A DNA stretch of 64,000 nucleotides from Streptomyces sp. ISL-1 (GCF_018614585.1 NZ_JAGGOI010000010.1:62001-126000); one strand, 5' to 3'. Positions 1-6,988 are shown, counted from the first letter of the stretch. Notes: generated by a model not told the origin, from the letters alone. Numbers and translations: made by a program.

Positions 1-222
1 CTCCGGGTCGTACAGCACCCGGTCACCCGGCTCCACGGTGCGCACGTTCTGCCCGACGGCGACCACCTCGGCCCAGGCCAGACGCCTGCCGACCGCCGCT
101 GTCGCCGGAATGACGATGCCGCCACTGGAACGCCGCTCACCCTCCGGGATGTCGGTCCTCACCAGCACGCGGTCGTGCAGCATCCGGATGGGCAGCTTGT
201 CGTGGTGGGTGTTCTCGCTCAC
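1..222 (-). CDS. GroES-like co-chaperone family protein (partial, C-terminus beyond left edge)
   Basis: Only the first 74 residues are inside the window. They show the GroES fold pattern: an early DRVLVR strand, a GGIVIP strand after the mobile-loop region, and AEVVAVG...PGDRVLYDPE near the visible end. The GTG start at 222 was chosen because it opens the conserved region directly. The mobile loop (around PEGERRSS) differs from that of standard GroES, so this is probably a divergent actinobacterial paralogue and not the main groES partner of groEL; no groEL is adjacent in view. It lies downstream of the DUF3618 gene in the same direction. Family call is secure; actual chaperonin function is inferred only. 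Confidence 0.75.
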   Translation of the reverse strand, partial: MSENTHHDKLPIRMLHDRVLVRTDIPEGERRSSGGIVIPATAAVGRRLAWAEVVAVGQNVRTVEPGDRVLYDPE

Positions 223-265
223 GCCTTGAACCTACCTGCCCGGGGACCTTCCGTCCGACCGAGGG

Positions 266-586
266 TCACTCCCGGCGCCTTCTCGCGGACACGGCGAGCA
301 GGCCCACGAGCCCCACGGCCACCAGCGCCACCGGAATCAACCGCTCCAGCCGGGGCTCGCCCTTTTCCGACACGAACTGCGCCCTGATGTCGGACACCGA
401 GCGGTTCACCGCGACGAAGGCACGACCCGCGGTGTGGTCCACGGTCGAGACGAGCCTGGCCTTCGCATCACCGATGACCGTCTTCGGGTGCATACGCACC
501 CCGATCTCGTCGAGCGTCTCGGCAAGCTGGTCGCGCCTGCGGACGATGTCCGCCTCGATCTGCGCAGGGGTCCTGGCATCCGACAC
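266..586 (-). CDS. DUF3618 membrane-anchored protein
   Basis: 106 residues. The N-terminal part (about 5-45) has the DUF3618 signature: TPAQIEADI, RRRDQLAETLDEI, then HPKTVIGDAKAR. A single C-terminal transmembrane helix follows (about 83-100) and the protein ends in a basic RRRRE tail, so it is probably tail-anchored with the helical domain in the cytoplasm. The GTG start at 586 is preceded by a good ribosome site (GGAGG, 7 nt spacing); the open frame extends to 685 but without a better site. It is divergent from bcp and heads towards the GroES-like gene. DUF3618 proteins often accompany phage-holin-superfamily membrane proteins; none is adjacent here and the function is unknown. Confidence 0.85.
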   Translation of the reverse strand: MSDARTPAQIEADIVRRRDQLAETLDEIGVRMHPKTVIGDAKARLVSTVDHTAGRAFVAVNRSVSDIRAQFVSEKGEPRLERLIPVALVAVGLVGLLAVSARRRRE

Positions 587-713
587 CGCGCTGCCTCCGT
601 GGTCGTGTCCGGTAGTCCTTCCTCGACAGTCTGTCAGCTCAGCCGCGCCCGCACTCCACGGCACCCCTATTACGCTCGACGGCATACACCCTCACGTACC
701 CCCGAGGAGAACC

Positions 714-1181
714 ATGAGCGAGCGACTCCAGCCCGGCGACACGGCCCCGGCCTTCACCCTGCCCGACGCGGACGGCAAAGAGGTCTCGCTCGGCGACCAC
801 AAGGGCCGGAAGGTGATCGTCTACTTCTACCCGGCGGCTCTGACGCCCGGCTGCACCAAGCAGGCCTGCGACTTCACGGACAACCTGGACCTGCTGGCGG
901 GCGCGGGCTACGACGTCATCGGCGTATCGCCGGACAAGCCGGAGAAGCTGGCGAAGTTCCGCGAAAAGGAGAGCCTGAAGGTCACGCTGGTCGGAGATCC
1001 GTCCAAGGAGACCCTCGCGGCGTACGGGGCGTTCGGCGAGAAGAAGCTGTACGGCAAGACGGTGACCGGTGTCATCCGCTCGACTGTCGTGGTCGACGAG
1101 GAGGGCAAGGTCGAGCACGCGCTGTACAACGTGAAGGCGACGGGCCATGTCGCCAAGATCATCAAGGACCTCGGCGTCTGA
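714..1181 (+). CDS. bcp: Thiol peroxidase, BCP/PrxQ-type peroxiredoxin
   Basis: 155 residues, the normal length for the family. Reduces H2O2 and organic hydroperoxides in the cytoplasm with thioredoxin as electron donor. The thioredoxin-fold core carries the peroxidatic cysteine in TPGCTKQACDF: C47 is peroxidatic and C52, five residues later, matches the resolving cysteine of two-cysteine BCP enzymes. Motif GVSPDKPEKLAKF also fits. The ATG at 714 follows GAGGAG with 5 nt spacing. A hairpin terminator lies just after the stop. The upstream neighbour is divergent, so it is probably monocistronic. Confidence 0.95.
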   Translation: MSERLQPGDTAPAFTLPDADGKEVSLGDHKGRKVIVYFYPAALTPGCTKQACDFTDNLDLLAGAGYDVIGVSPDKPEKLAKFREKESLKVTLVGDPSKETLAAYGAFGEKKLYGKTVTGVIRSTVVVDEEGKVEHALYNVKATGHVAKIIKDLGV

Positions 1182-1199
1182 GGATCCGTGTTCCCGGAA

Positions 1200-1228
1200 G
1201 GGCCCGCACCGGCAGGCGGTGCGGGTCC
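1200..1228 (+). terminator. Hairpin terminator after bcp
   Basis: Stem of nine perfect pairs (CCCGCACCG / CGGTGCGGG) extended by three more pairs including one G-T, with a 5-nt loop, 18 bases after the bcp stop. There is no T-run, which is usual for Streptomyces terminators. Confidence 0.6.
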
Positions 1229-1314
1229 CTCCGCATTCCGGACGTGACCATGCGATAAACGCTTCGTTACTCAGTGCGAGGCCGCGAACACGCAGCCGGG
1301 GACGGAGGGGAATC

Positions 1315-1941
1315 ATGGCGGTCAGGTACACCCGGGAGCTACTCGACGAGGCGGCCCGCGAGACGACGAGCTTCGACGACGCCGTGCGCTGGTGCGGCGG
1401 CAACCCGACGCCGGGCAGTAGGCGCTACCTCCGCGCCAAGATGGCAGAGGCAGGCATAGACACGTCGCACTTCACCCCCGCCCGAGTGCGTCACACCGAG
1501 GAGACATTACGCGAACTGGTCGCCTGTTCCAGGAGCGTGGCCGAGGTCGTACGTCGATTGGGAATCAATCCCGTAGGCGGCAACCAGGCTCACATCGGGC
1601 GTCGGATAGCCGCGTTGCGCATCGACACGTCGCACTTCCTGCGCGCGCCCCGGGGCCGACCGAAGGGGGCCCTGGGGAACAGACTTGTCCTGGGTTCGCC
1701 GGCCGACGGCAGGATTCCCGGCGAACGCCTGCGCCGCGAACTGCTCGGGGCCGGGATCGAGGAGTCGTGCGCGATATGTGGCACCGGCACGGAGTGGAAC
1801 GGCAAACCGCTCCGGCTCGAAGTCGACCACCGCAACGGCGACTGGTGGGACAACCGCCCGTCGAACCTCCGGCTGCTCTGCCCCAACTGCCATGCGGTCA
1901 CGGACACTTACCGTGGTCGCAATCGGAGGGGTGCGGCATGA
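1315..1941 (+). CDS. HNH endonuclease with two N-terminal IDTSHF modules
   Basis: 208 residues. Two repeated about 50-residue modules (about 5-53 and 59-108) each start with a short helical segment, resemble a helix-turn-helix, and end in IDTSHF; they are probably DNA-binding. The C-terminal HNH domain has a zinc knuckle (C152xxC155 and C189xxC192), the catalytic-type EVDHRNGD (D171-H172), N180 and H193. It is followed by a second gene of the same design with an ATGA stop/start overlap, so the two are translationally coupled. Codon 65 is TTA (1507-1509), a rare codon needing the developmental tRNA bldA. The ATG at 1315 was chosen since the repeat module begins straight after it; GGAGGGG lies upstream. 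Cleavage target unknown; homing or tRNA-associated selfish nuclease is an inference. Confidence 0.88.
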   Translation: MAVRYTRELLDEAARETTSFDDAVRWCGGNPTPGSRRYLRAKMAEAGIDTSHFTPARVRHTEETLRELVACSRSVAEVVRRLGINPVGGNQAHIGRRIAALRIDTSHFLRAPRGRPKGALGNRLVLGSPADGRIPGERLRRELLGAGIEESCAICGTGTEWNGKPLRLEVDHRNGDWWDNRPSNLRLLCPNCHAVTDTYRGRNRRGAA

Positions 1942-2831
1942 GCAATCGCCACAAGTACCCCCGTGACTTGCTGGTCCGGACTGCCGCCACCGCCACGAGC
2001 CTCGTCGACCTGCTGCGCAGACTGGACGTGCCCCTGGGCAGCGGCCCCTATCGGTATCTGCGGGACCGGTTGAGGCAGTACGGCATCGACACCTCGCACT
2101 TTGACAACGAACCCCTCCCCCAGCGCAGGCCCCACTCGTACTCGCGGGAACTGCTCGCTGAAGCCGCGGCCAGTTCGCACAGCATCCGCGAGATGCTGGA
2201 GTTCATGGGTGTCGCACCCTACGACAGTGTGTACAGCCACCTCCGCCGGAAGCTCGACCGATTCGGGATCGACACGTCTCACTTCACCGGGCGGCGCGGA
2301 AACACACCGAAGGAAATCTTTCCGCGAGACGAACTCGCCAGAGCCGTCGCGGAGTCGTACAGCCTGGCCGGCGTTCTTCGCGCTCTGGGCTGCCCCAGTG
2401 GCGGTGCCGGGCGCGCTCGTTTACGGCGAAGCATCGCCATCCACGGCATCTCCACGGCCCACTTCGTGGGGCAGGGTCATCGGCGTGGTCAGCCGTCACC
2501 CACGCGGAAGGCCGCTGCGGAGATCCTTCGACGACTCGAACCCGGATCGCCACGGACGACGACCGCGCTGCTGCGCCGCGCGCTCGACGAGTCGGGGGTA
2601 CGCCAGGCATGCGGCGAGTGCGGCACCGGGAACACCTGGCAGGGCAAGCTGCTCGTCCTTGAGATCGACCACATCAACGGCGACCGTCTCGACAACCGGC
2701 TGGAAAACCTGCGCTTCCTCTGCCCCTCGTGCCACAGCCAGACAAGATCCTTCTCGAACCCTCGTGGCGAGGCACAGTACAGTGGGCGCCGCGGGTCCGT
2801 ACCCCAGCTGGCCAAGAGGGCGCCGGTTTAG
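1938..2831 (+). CDS. HNH endonuclease with three IDTSHF-type modules, ending inside a tRNA gene
   Basis: 297 residues. Three tandem modules (about 6-55, 67-116, 128-176) end in IDTSHF, IDTSHF and ISTAHF. The HNH domain (about 222-270) has C225xxC228, EIDHINGD with D244-H245, N253, and C262xxC265-H266. Its ATG overlaps the previous stop as ATGA. Codon 162 is TTA (2421-2423). The last 12 codons (286-297) and the stop are read from the 5' half of the tRNA at 2793-2868, in frame from its first base, and the TAG stop is exactly the tRNA anticodon. The coding end is thus fixed by the tRNA. This suggests the gene grew or inserted against the tRNA 5' end. Nuclease activity is inferred from the intact motif. 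Confidence 0.88.
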   Translation: MSNRHKYPRDLLVRTAATATSLVDLLRRLDVPLGSGPYRYLRDRLRQYGIDTSHFDNEPLPQRRPHSYSRELLAEAAASSHSIREMLEFMGVAPYDSVYSHLRRKLDRFGIDTSHFTGRRGNTPKEIFPRDELARAVAESYSLAGVLRALGCPSGGAGRARLRRSIAIHGISTAHFVGQGHRRGQPSPTRKAAAEILRRLEPGSPRTTTALLRRALDESGVRQACGECGTGNTWQGKLLVLEIDHINGDRLDNRLENLRFLCPSCHSQTRSFSNPRGEAQYSGRRGSVPQLAKRAPV

Positions 2832-2868
2832 GTCCGGTGTGTCGTGGGTTCGAGTCCCACCGGGCCCA
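2793..2868 (+). tRNA. Atypical tRNA, anticodon TAG (Leu CUA codon), short variable loop
   Basis: A 76-nt cloverleaf can be drawn by hand. Acceptor GGGTCCG (2793-2799) pairs with CGGGCCC (2861-2867) with one T-G; discriminator A2868. D-stem CCC/GGG (2802-2804, 2818-2820) with GG at 2810-2811. Anticodon stem GCCGG/CCGGT (one G-T), loop TTTAGGT with anticodon 2829-2831. Variable loop only 5 nt (GTGTC). T-stem GTGGG/CCCAC with canonical loop TTCGAGT. Anticodon, loop and A73 fit leucine, but bacterial leucine tRNAs normally carry a long variable arm, absent here. C10-G25 and C26 are also uncommon. The 5' half doubles as the end of the upstream HNH gene. Charging identity is uncertain; it could be a degenerate or non-standard tRNA. 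Confidence 0.75.
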
Positions 2869-2871
2869 CAG

Positions 2872-2908
2872 CGAAGGGCGCAGCACCGCATCGGTGCCGC
2901 GCCCTTCG
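2872..2908. terminator. Strong hairpin between the tRNA and rdgB
   Basis: Stem CGAAGGGCGC (2872-2881) with GCGCCCTTCG (2899-2908), continued inside by GCACCG/CGGTGC with loop CAT. It lies 4 nt after the tRNA and 7 nt after the convergent rdgB stop, so it can serve both directions. Confidence 0.75.
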
Positions 2909-2915
2909 GCGTGGG

Positions 2916-3518
2916 TCAGCCCAGCAGCTCCCGCACCACCGGCATCAGCGCCCGGAACGCCTTGCCGCGGTGGCTGATCGCGTTCTTCTCCGCCGGGGTC
3001 AGCTCCGCGCAGGTACGCGTGTCGCCGTCGGGCTGCAGGATCGGGTCGTAACCGAAGCCGCCCGTGCCCGAGGGCGCGTGGCGCAGAGTGCCCAGCAGGC
3101 GGCCCTCGACGACGCGTTCGGTGCCGTCCGGGAGGGCCAGGGCCGCCGCGCACGTGAAGTGGGCGCCGCGGTGGGCGTCGTCGATGTCGGCGAGCTGGGC
3201 GAGGAGCAGGTTGAGGTTGGCCGTGTCGTTGCCGTGCCGGCCCGCCCATCGTGCGGAGAAGATGCCGGGCGCGCCGCCCAGGACGTCGACGCAGAGGCCG
3301 GAGTCGTCGGCGACGGCGGGCAGGCCGGTGGCGCGGGCCAGGGCGTGGGCCTTGAGCAGGGCGTTCTCGGTGAAGGTGACGCCGGTTTCCTTGACGTCTG
3401 GGATGTCGGGGTAGGCGTCCGCGCCGACGAGGTCGTGGGTGAGGCCCGCGTCGGCGAGGATGGCCTTGAGTTCGGTGATTTTCCCGGCGTTGCGGGTGGC
3501 GAGGATCAGACGGGTCAT
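2916..3518 (-). CDS. rdgB: XTP/dITP diphosphohydrolase (non-canonical purine NTP pyrophosphatase)
   Basis: 200 residues, full family length. Hydrolyses ITP, dITP and XTP to monophosphates, cleaning deaminated purines from the nucleotide pool. Visible family motifs: start LILATRNAGKITELK, ADDSGLCVDVLGG with the catalytic acidic pair, GTGGFGYDP, and SHRGKAF near the end. It is followed downstream on the same strand only by the hairpin and tRNA (convergent). Upstream on the same strand, 10 nt away, ends the small lipoprotein gene, and beyond that rph; rph-rdgB pairing is common in actinobacteria. Confidence 0.95.
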   Translation of the reverse strand: MTRLILATRNAGKITELKAILADAGLTHDLVGADAYPDIPDVKETGVTFTENALLKAHALARATGLPAVADDSGLCVDVLGGAPGIFSARWAGRHGNDTANLNLLLAQLADIDDAHRGAHFTCAAALALPDGTERVVEGRLLGTLRHAPSGTGGFGYDPILQPDGDTRTCAELTPAEKNAISHRGKAFRALMPVVRELLG

Positions 3519-3528
3519 CCCCCGATTA

Positions 3529-3912
3529 TCAGGGTGTGCAGACCTTGCCGATCTCGCCCGCGGCGTCTGTTACGGGCTTGATGTCCGGGGTGGCGTCGCC
3601 GTTCTCGATCGCCTTGCGGACGTTGTCGACGCCGGCGTTCAGATCGTCGACGGCCTTGCTCAGGTCGGCGTTGTCGGTCTTGTCGCTGAGGCTTTTCAGT
3701 TCCTTGTCGATGTCGTCGAGGGCCTGCCGGGCCTGTGTCGGGTCATCACCGGCGCTGGATACGGCCTGCTGGAGCTTGTCGACGCTGGTGGCGATCGCGT
3801 CGGCGGTCTCGACGCAGTCGAGCGCCGTGTCGATGGCGCTGCAGCCGACGGTGATCGGGACGAGCAGAGCGGCGGTGGCGAGCGTGAGGGCTATTCGGCG
3901 GCGCGCGGGCAT
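3529..3912 (-). CDS. Small putative lipoprotein, helical
   Basis: 127 residues. Basic start (PARRR), hydrophobic stretch, then a lipobox-like VGC with C24 as the probable lipidated residue, so export and anchoring to the outer face of the membrane is likely. The mature part is a run of amphipathic helices rich in D, K, A and L (for example DDIDKELKSLSDKTDNADLS), suggesting a coiled or bundle structure. The ATG at 3912 is preceded by AGGAGG. It sits between rph and rdgB in the same direction. No known function recognised. Confidence 0.8.
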   Translation of the reverse strand: MPARRRIALTLATAALLVPITVGCSAIDTALDCVETADAIATSVDKLQQAVSSAGDDPTQARQALDDIDKELKSLSDKTDNADLSKAVDDLNAGVDNVRKAIENGDATPDIKPVTDAAGEIGKVCTP

Positions 3913-4004
3913 GGAGCGGTCCTCCTGGATACGGACGGGCGCACGGTTCGGCCCGTGCGCCCGTGACTCTATCGACGCCCGGTGGCGCGTTCTTGGTTGC
4001 TCCT

Positions 4005-4745
4005 TTACCCGATCGGCTGGGTCGGGGCGAGCGCTGCGAGCTGGAGCGCGGTCAGGTCGGCGCAGCCGCCGGTCGCGAGGTCGAGGAGCGCGTTGAGCTC
4101 CTTGCGGTCGAAGGGCTCGGCCTCGGCGGTGCCCTGGACCTCGACGAAGCGGCCGTCGCCTGTGCAGACGACGTTCATGTCGGTCTCGGCGCGCACGTCC
4201 TCCTCGTAGCGGAGGTCGAGGAGCGGGGTGCCGTCGACGATGCCGACGCTGACGGCGGCCACGGTCCCGGTGAGCGGCTTGCGGCCGGGCTTGATGAGCT
4301 TCTTGGCCTGAGCCCATGCGACGGCGTCGGCGAGGGCGACGTACGCGCCGGTGACGGCGGCGGTGCGGGTGCCGCCGTCGGCCTGGAGGACGTCGCAGTC
4401 CAGGACGATGGTGATCTCGCCGAGTGCCTTGTAGTCGATGACGGCGCGCAGCGAGCGGCCGATGAGACGGCTGATCTCGTGCGTACGGCCGCCGATCTTG
4501 CCGCGTACGGATTCGCGGTCGCCGCGGGTGTTGGTGGAGCGCGGCAGCATCGAGTACTCGGCGGTCACCCAGCCTTCGCCGCTGCCCTTGCGCCAGCGCG
4601 GGACGCCTTCGGTGACCGAGGCGGTGCAGAAGACCTTCGTGTCGCCGAAGGAGATGAGGACGGAGCCCTCGGCGTGCTTGCTCCATCCGCGTTCGATGGT
4701 GACCGGGCGGAGCTGTTCGGGGGTGCGGCCGTCGATTCGAGACAT
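4005..4745 (-). CDS. rph: Ribonuclease PH
   Basis: 246 residues. Phosphorolytic 3'-5' exoribonuclease that trims tRNA 3' ends. N-terminal [18 protein letters not shown] and [18 protein letters not shown] are family hallmarks, as are [29 protein letters not shown] split around the phosphate site, [20 protein letters not shown] and the C-terminal GTAEAEPF. A strong hairpin and a tandem repeat separate it from nagF upstream, so it probably has its own promoter or is read through weakly. Confidence 0.97.
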   Translation of the reverse strand: MSRIDGRTPEQLRPVTIERGWSKHAEGSVLISFGDTKVFCTASVTEGVPRWRKGSGEGWVTAEYSMLPRSTNTRGDRESVRGKIGGRTHEISRLIGRSLRAVIDYKALGEITIVLDCDVLQADGGTRTAAVTGAYVALADAVAWAQAKKLIKPGRKPLTGTVAAVSVGIVDGTPLLDLRYEEDVRAETDMNVVCTGDGRFVEVQGTAEAEPFDRKELNALLDLATGGCADLTALQLAALAPTQPIG

Positions 4746-4772
4746 GGCGTCGAGCCTAGCCGCTGTGCGTGC

Positions 4773-4800
4773 GGGCCCCGTTCCGGGCGGAACGGGGCCC
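4773..4800. terminator. Hairpin between nagF and rph
   Basis: GGGCCCCGTTCCG (4773-4785) is the inverted complement of CGGAACGGGGCCC (4788-4800), a near-continuous 12-13 bp stem, followed on the plus strand by TTCT. In the direction of the genes it lies between nagF and rph. Confidence 0.6.
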
Positions 4801-4870
4801 TTCTCGTGCGGCCTCGAAGGGAGTCGTACGGGACCTCGAACGGACTCGTGCGACCTCGTACGGCGCTTCG

Positions 4871-4947
4871 GTTCAGCGGTTCAGCGGTTCAGCGGTTCAG
4901 CGGTTCAGCGGTTCAGCGGTTCAGCGGTTCAGCGGTTCAGCGGTTCA
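4871..4947. repeat. Nine tandem copies of an 8-bp unit at the 3' end of nagF
   Basis: Unit GTTCAGCG repeats exactly nine times (4871-4942), followed by a partial GTTCA. Read on the minus strand the unit is CGCTGAAC, and the first TGA met is the nagF stop codon (4945-4947). Because 8 is not a multiple of 3, TGA recurs in all three frames after the gene. Confidence 0.95.
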
Positions 4948-5178
4948 CATCATGTCTTCGATGTCGGCGGCGATCGGGTCGGCGTCGGTGCCGATGACGA
5001 CCTGGATCGCGTTGCCCATCTTGACGACGCCGTGGGCCCCGGCGGCCTTGAGGGCGGTCTCGTCGACCTTGGTCGGGTCCACGACTTCGGTGCGGAGGCG
5101 GGTGATGCAGCCTTCGATCTCTTCGATGTTGTCGATCCCGCCGAGCCCGGCGACGATCTTCTCAGCCTTGCTGGCCAT
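4945..5178 (-). CDS. nagF: PTS GlcNAc EIIB component NagF
   Basis: 77 residues, a free-standing glucose-family EIIB domain. It receives phosphate from EIIA and passes it to GlcNAc brought in by the EIIC proteins NagE1/NagE2. The phosphorylation cysteine is C24 in EEIEGCITRLR, the classical motif. Divergent from nagE1 with a dre operator between them. The ATG at 5178 follows GGGAGA. In S. coelicolor the corresponding IIB is NagF; the assignment rests on sequence type and gene order. Confidence 0.93.
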   Translation of the reverse strand: MASKAEKIVAGLGGIDNIEEIEGCITRLRTEVVDPTKVDETALKAAGAHGVVKMGNAIQVVIGTDADPIAADIEDMM

Positions 5179-5361
5179 GTCTTCTCCCTGCGTTCAAGAG
5201 CGCGTTCGCTGTGCGCTCGGCGCTGCCTCGTCCCACCATCGGTCCGCTTTGTCACGGTAACGCACGGTTGGCCCATCTTCACGGGCGAGTAACTGTCTCG
5301 TACCGAAAGATGAAGATCGGCGGAACCCTGTCCCGCGACCGGACCCCGGGACCGTACCGCG

Positions 5362-5377
5362 ACTGGTCTACACCAGT
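5362..5377. promoter_or_regulatory. DasR operator (dre) between nagF and nagE1
   Basis: ACTGGTCTACACCAGT, a 16-bp near-palindrome matching the established dre consensus for the GntR-type regulator DasR, which is released by glucosamine-6-phosphate. It is 43 bp before the nagE1 ATG and can serve both divergent genes. Confidence 0.9.
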
Positions 5378-5419
5378 CTGCAACACCTGCCAAACCAGGC
5401 ATCTTCCGGGAGGACGCCG

Positions 5420-6715
5420 ATGAGTTCGGACAGCGCCGCCGCACCGCAGAACAAGTGGTGGGCCGGCGCGTTCCAGGGGCTCCAGAAGATGGGCCGCAGT
5501 CTGCAGCTGCCGATCGCCGTCCTCCCCGCGGCCGGCATCCTCAACCGGCTCGGCCAGCCCGATGTCTTCGGCGCGAGCGGCCTGGGCTGGAACGACGTCG
5601 CCAAGGTGATGGCCGGCGCAGGCGGCGCGCTGCTGGACCCCAACATCGGTCTGCCGCTGCTGTTCTGCGTCGGCGTCGCGATCGGCATGGCCAAGAAGGC
5701 GGACGGCTCCACGGCGCTCGCGGCCGTCGCGGGCTTCCTCGTCTACTACGGCGTACTGCACCAGTTCCCCAAGGACTGCGAGGGCGCGGCGCAGGCGGTG
5801 ACCGTCGGCTGCCAGTCGGAGAACGGCATGATCGTGCCGTACGCGTACCAGAACCCGGGCGTCTTCGGCGGCATCGTCATCGGGCTGCTGGCCGCCTACT
5901 TCTGGCAGCGCTACCACCGGACCAAGCTGGTGGACTGGCTCGGCTTCTTCAACGGCCGCCGGCTCGTCCCGATCATCATGTCGTTCGTCGCGATCGCTTT
6001 CGCGGCCGTGTGCCTGTGGATCTGGCCGCCGGTCGGCGACGCGCTGGAGAGCTTCAGCGACTGGCTGTCGGGCTTGGACGCGTGGGGTGCGGGCATCTTC
6101 GGTGTCGCGAACCGGGCGCTGCTCGTCGTCGGCCTGCACCAGTTCCTGAACGTGCCCATCTGGTTCCAGTTCGGCAGTTACACCAAGCCGGACGGCACGG
6201 TGGTGCACGGCGACATCAGTATGTTCCTGGCGGGCGACCCGGACGCGGGCCAGTTCACCACCGGCTTCTTCCCGATCATGATGTTCGCTCTCCCCGCGGC
6301 GGCGCTGGCGATCACTCACTGTGCCAAGCCGCACCGCCGCAAGGAGATCGGCGGTCTGATGCTGTCGGTCGCGCTGACGTCCTTCGTCACCGGCATCACC
6401 GAGCCGCTCGAGTACTCGTTCCTCTTCGTCGCGCCGCTGCTGTACGTGATCCACGCGCTGCTCACCGGTGTCTCGATGGCGGTGAGCTGGGGCCTCGGAG
6501 CCAAGGACGGGTTCAGCTTCTCGGCGGGTCTGATCGACTACGTCATCAACTGGAACCTGGCGACCAAACCCTGGCTGCTCATTCCGATCGGTCTGGCTTT
6601 CGCGGCGGTGTACTACGCGATCTTCCGGTTCGCGATCACCAAGTTCAATATCCCGACCCCGGGGCGTGAACCGGAAGAGGTCGAAGGCGAACTGGACCGG
6701 GAAGTCATCAAGTAG
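5420..6715 (+). CDS. nagE1: PTS GlcNAc-type EIIC permease NagE1
   Basis: 431 residues, multi-helix EIIC membrane permease of the glucose/GlcNAc family lacking fused EIIB. Features include GLQKMGRSLQLPIAVLPAAG, MAKKADGSTALAA, WLGFFNGRRLVPI, GVANRALLVVGLHQF and TSFVTGITEPLEYSF, all standard for the family. It would transport and phosphorylate amino sugar with NagF. GGGAGGA precedes the ATG. Compared with NagE2 it has a hydrophilic insert (about 125-140) containing two cysteines. A terminator hairpin with TTTT follows, so nagE2 is separately transcribed. In S. coelicolor the neighbouring paralogue NagE2 is the main GlcNAc permease; the specificity of NagE1 is less certain. Confidence 0.92.
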   Translation: MSSDSAAAPQNKWWAGAFQGLQKMGRSLQLPIAVLPAAGILNRLGQPDVFGASGLGWNDVAKVMAGAGGALLDPNIGLPLLFCVGVAIGMAKKADGSTALAAVAGFLVYYGVLHQFPKDCEGAAQAVTVGCQSENGMIVPYAYQNPGVFGGIVIGLLAAYFWQRYHRTKLVDWLGFFNGRRLVPIIMSFVAIAFAAVCLWIWPPVGDALESFSDWLSGLDAWGAGIFGVANRALLVVGLHQFLNVPIWFQFGSYTKPDGTVVHGDISMFLAGDPDAGQFTTGFFPIMMFALPAAALAITHCAKPHRRKEIGGLMLSVALTSFVTGITEPLEYSFLFVAPLLYVIHALLTGVSMAVSWGLGAKDGFSFSAGLIDYVINWNLATKPWLLIPIGLAFAAVYYAIFRFAITKFNIPTPGREPEEVEGELDREVIK

Positions 6716-6761
6716 GGCAGCGGTTCCCGACCCCTTCGGCTCCGGACGTAATGCCTGATAA

Positions 6762-6794
6762 GGCCCCATGGACCTGTGGTCATGGGGCCCTTTT
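6762..6794 (+). terminator. Rho-independent-type terminator after nagE1
   Basis: GGCCCCATGGACC and GGTCATGGGGCC form a 12-pair stem with one bulge and loop TGT, followed by CTTTT. A rare case here with a real T-run. Confidence 0.85.
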
Positions 6795-6863
6795 GTCGCA
6801 CATGTAGCGCTATGGCGCGGGCCATAAAATCGAGGGTTCCTCATCCGCCCCCACCGTGCTAAA

Positions 6864-6896
6864 ACTGGTCTACACCACTGAGTGGTGTAGACCACG
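6864..6896. promoter_or_regulatory. Two adjacent DasR operators (dre) before nagE2
   Basis: ACTGGTCTACACCACT (6864-6879) and, after one base, AGTGGTGTAGACCACG (6881-6896). Both match the dre consensus; centres are 17 bp apart, so the two dimers would not sit on quite the same DNA face. Located about 95 bp before the nagE2 start. Confidence 0.9.
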
Positions 6897-6988
6897 CGGC
6901 CATCGCCGCGTTCCCCTTGAGACGCCTAAGACGCCGCCCTCCCCGTGTCCTGTCCCCCCGGCGGCGCCTTGCCCACTGGAGGAAGTTG

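Noticed and set aside
1315..2908. Prophage or integrative element at the tRNA
   Set aside because: No integrase, excisionase or second att copy of the tRNA 3' end was seen; the overlap is with the tRNA 5' half.
3439..3966. 175-codon plus-strand frame opposite the lipoprotein
   Set aside because: Shadow of the lipoprotein and rdgB genes, both of which have clear ribosome sites or family motifs.
4871..4947. CRISPR array
   Set aside because: Units of 8 bp without spacers; the 22-bp tract at 27514 likewise has no spacers, and no cas genes are present.
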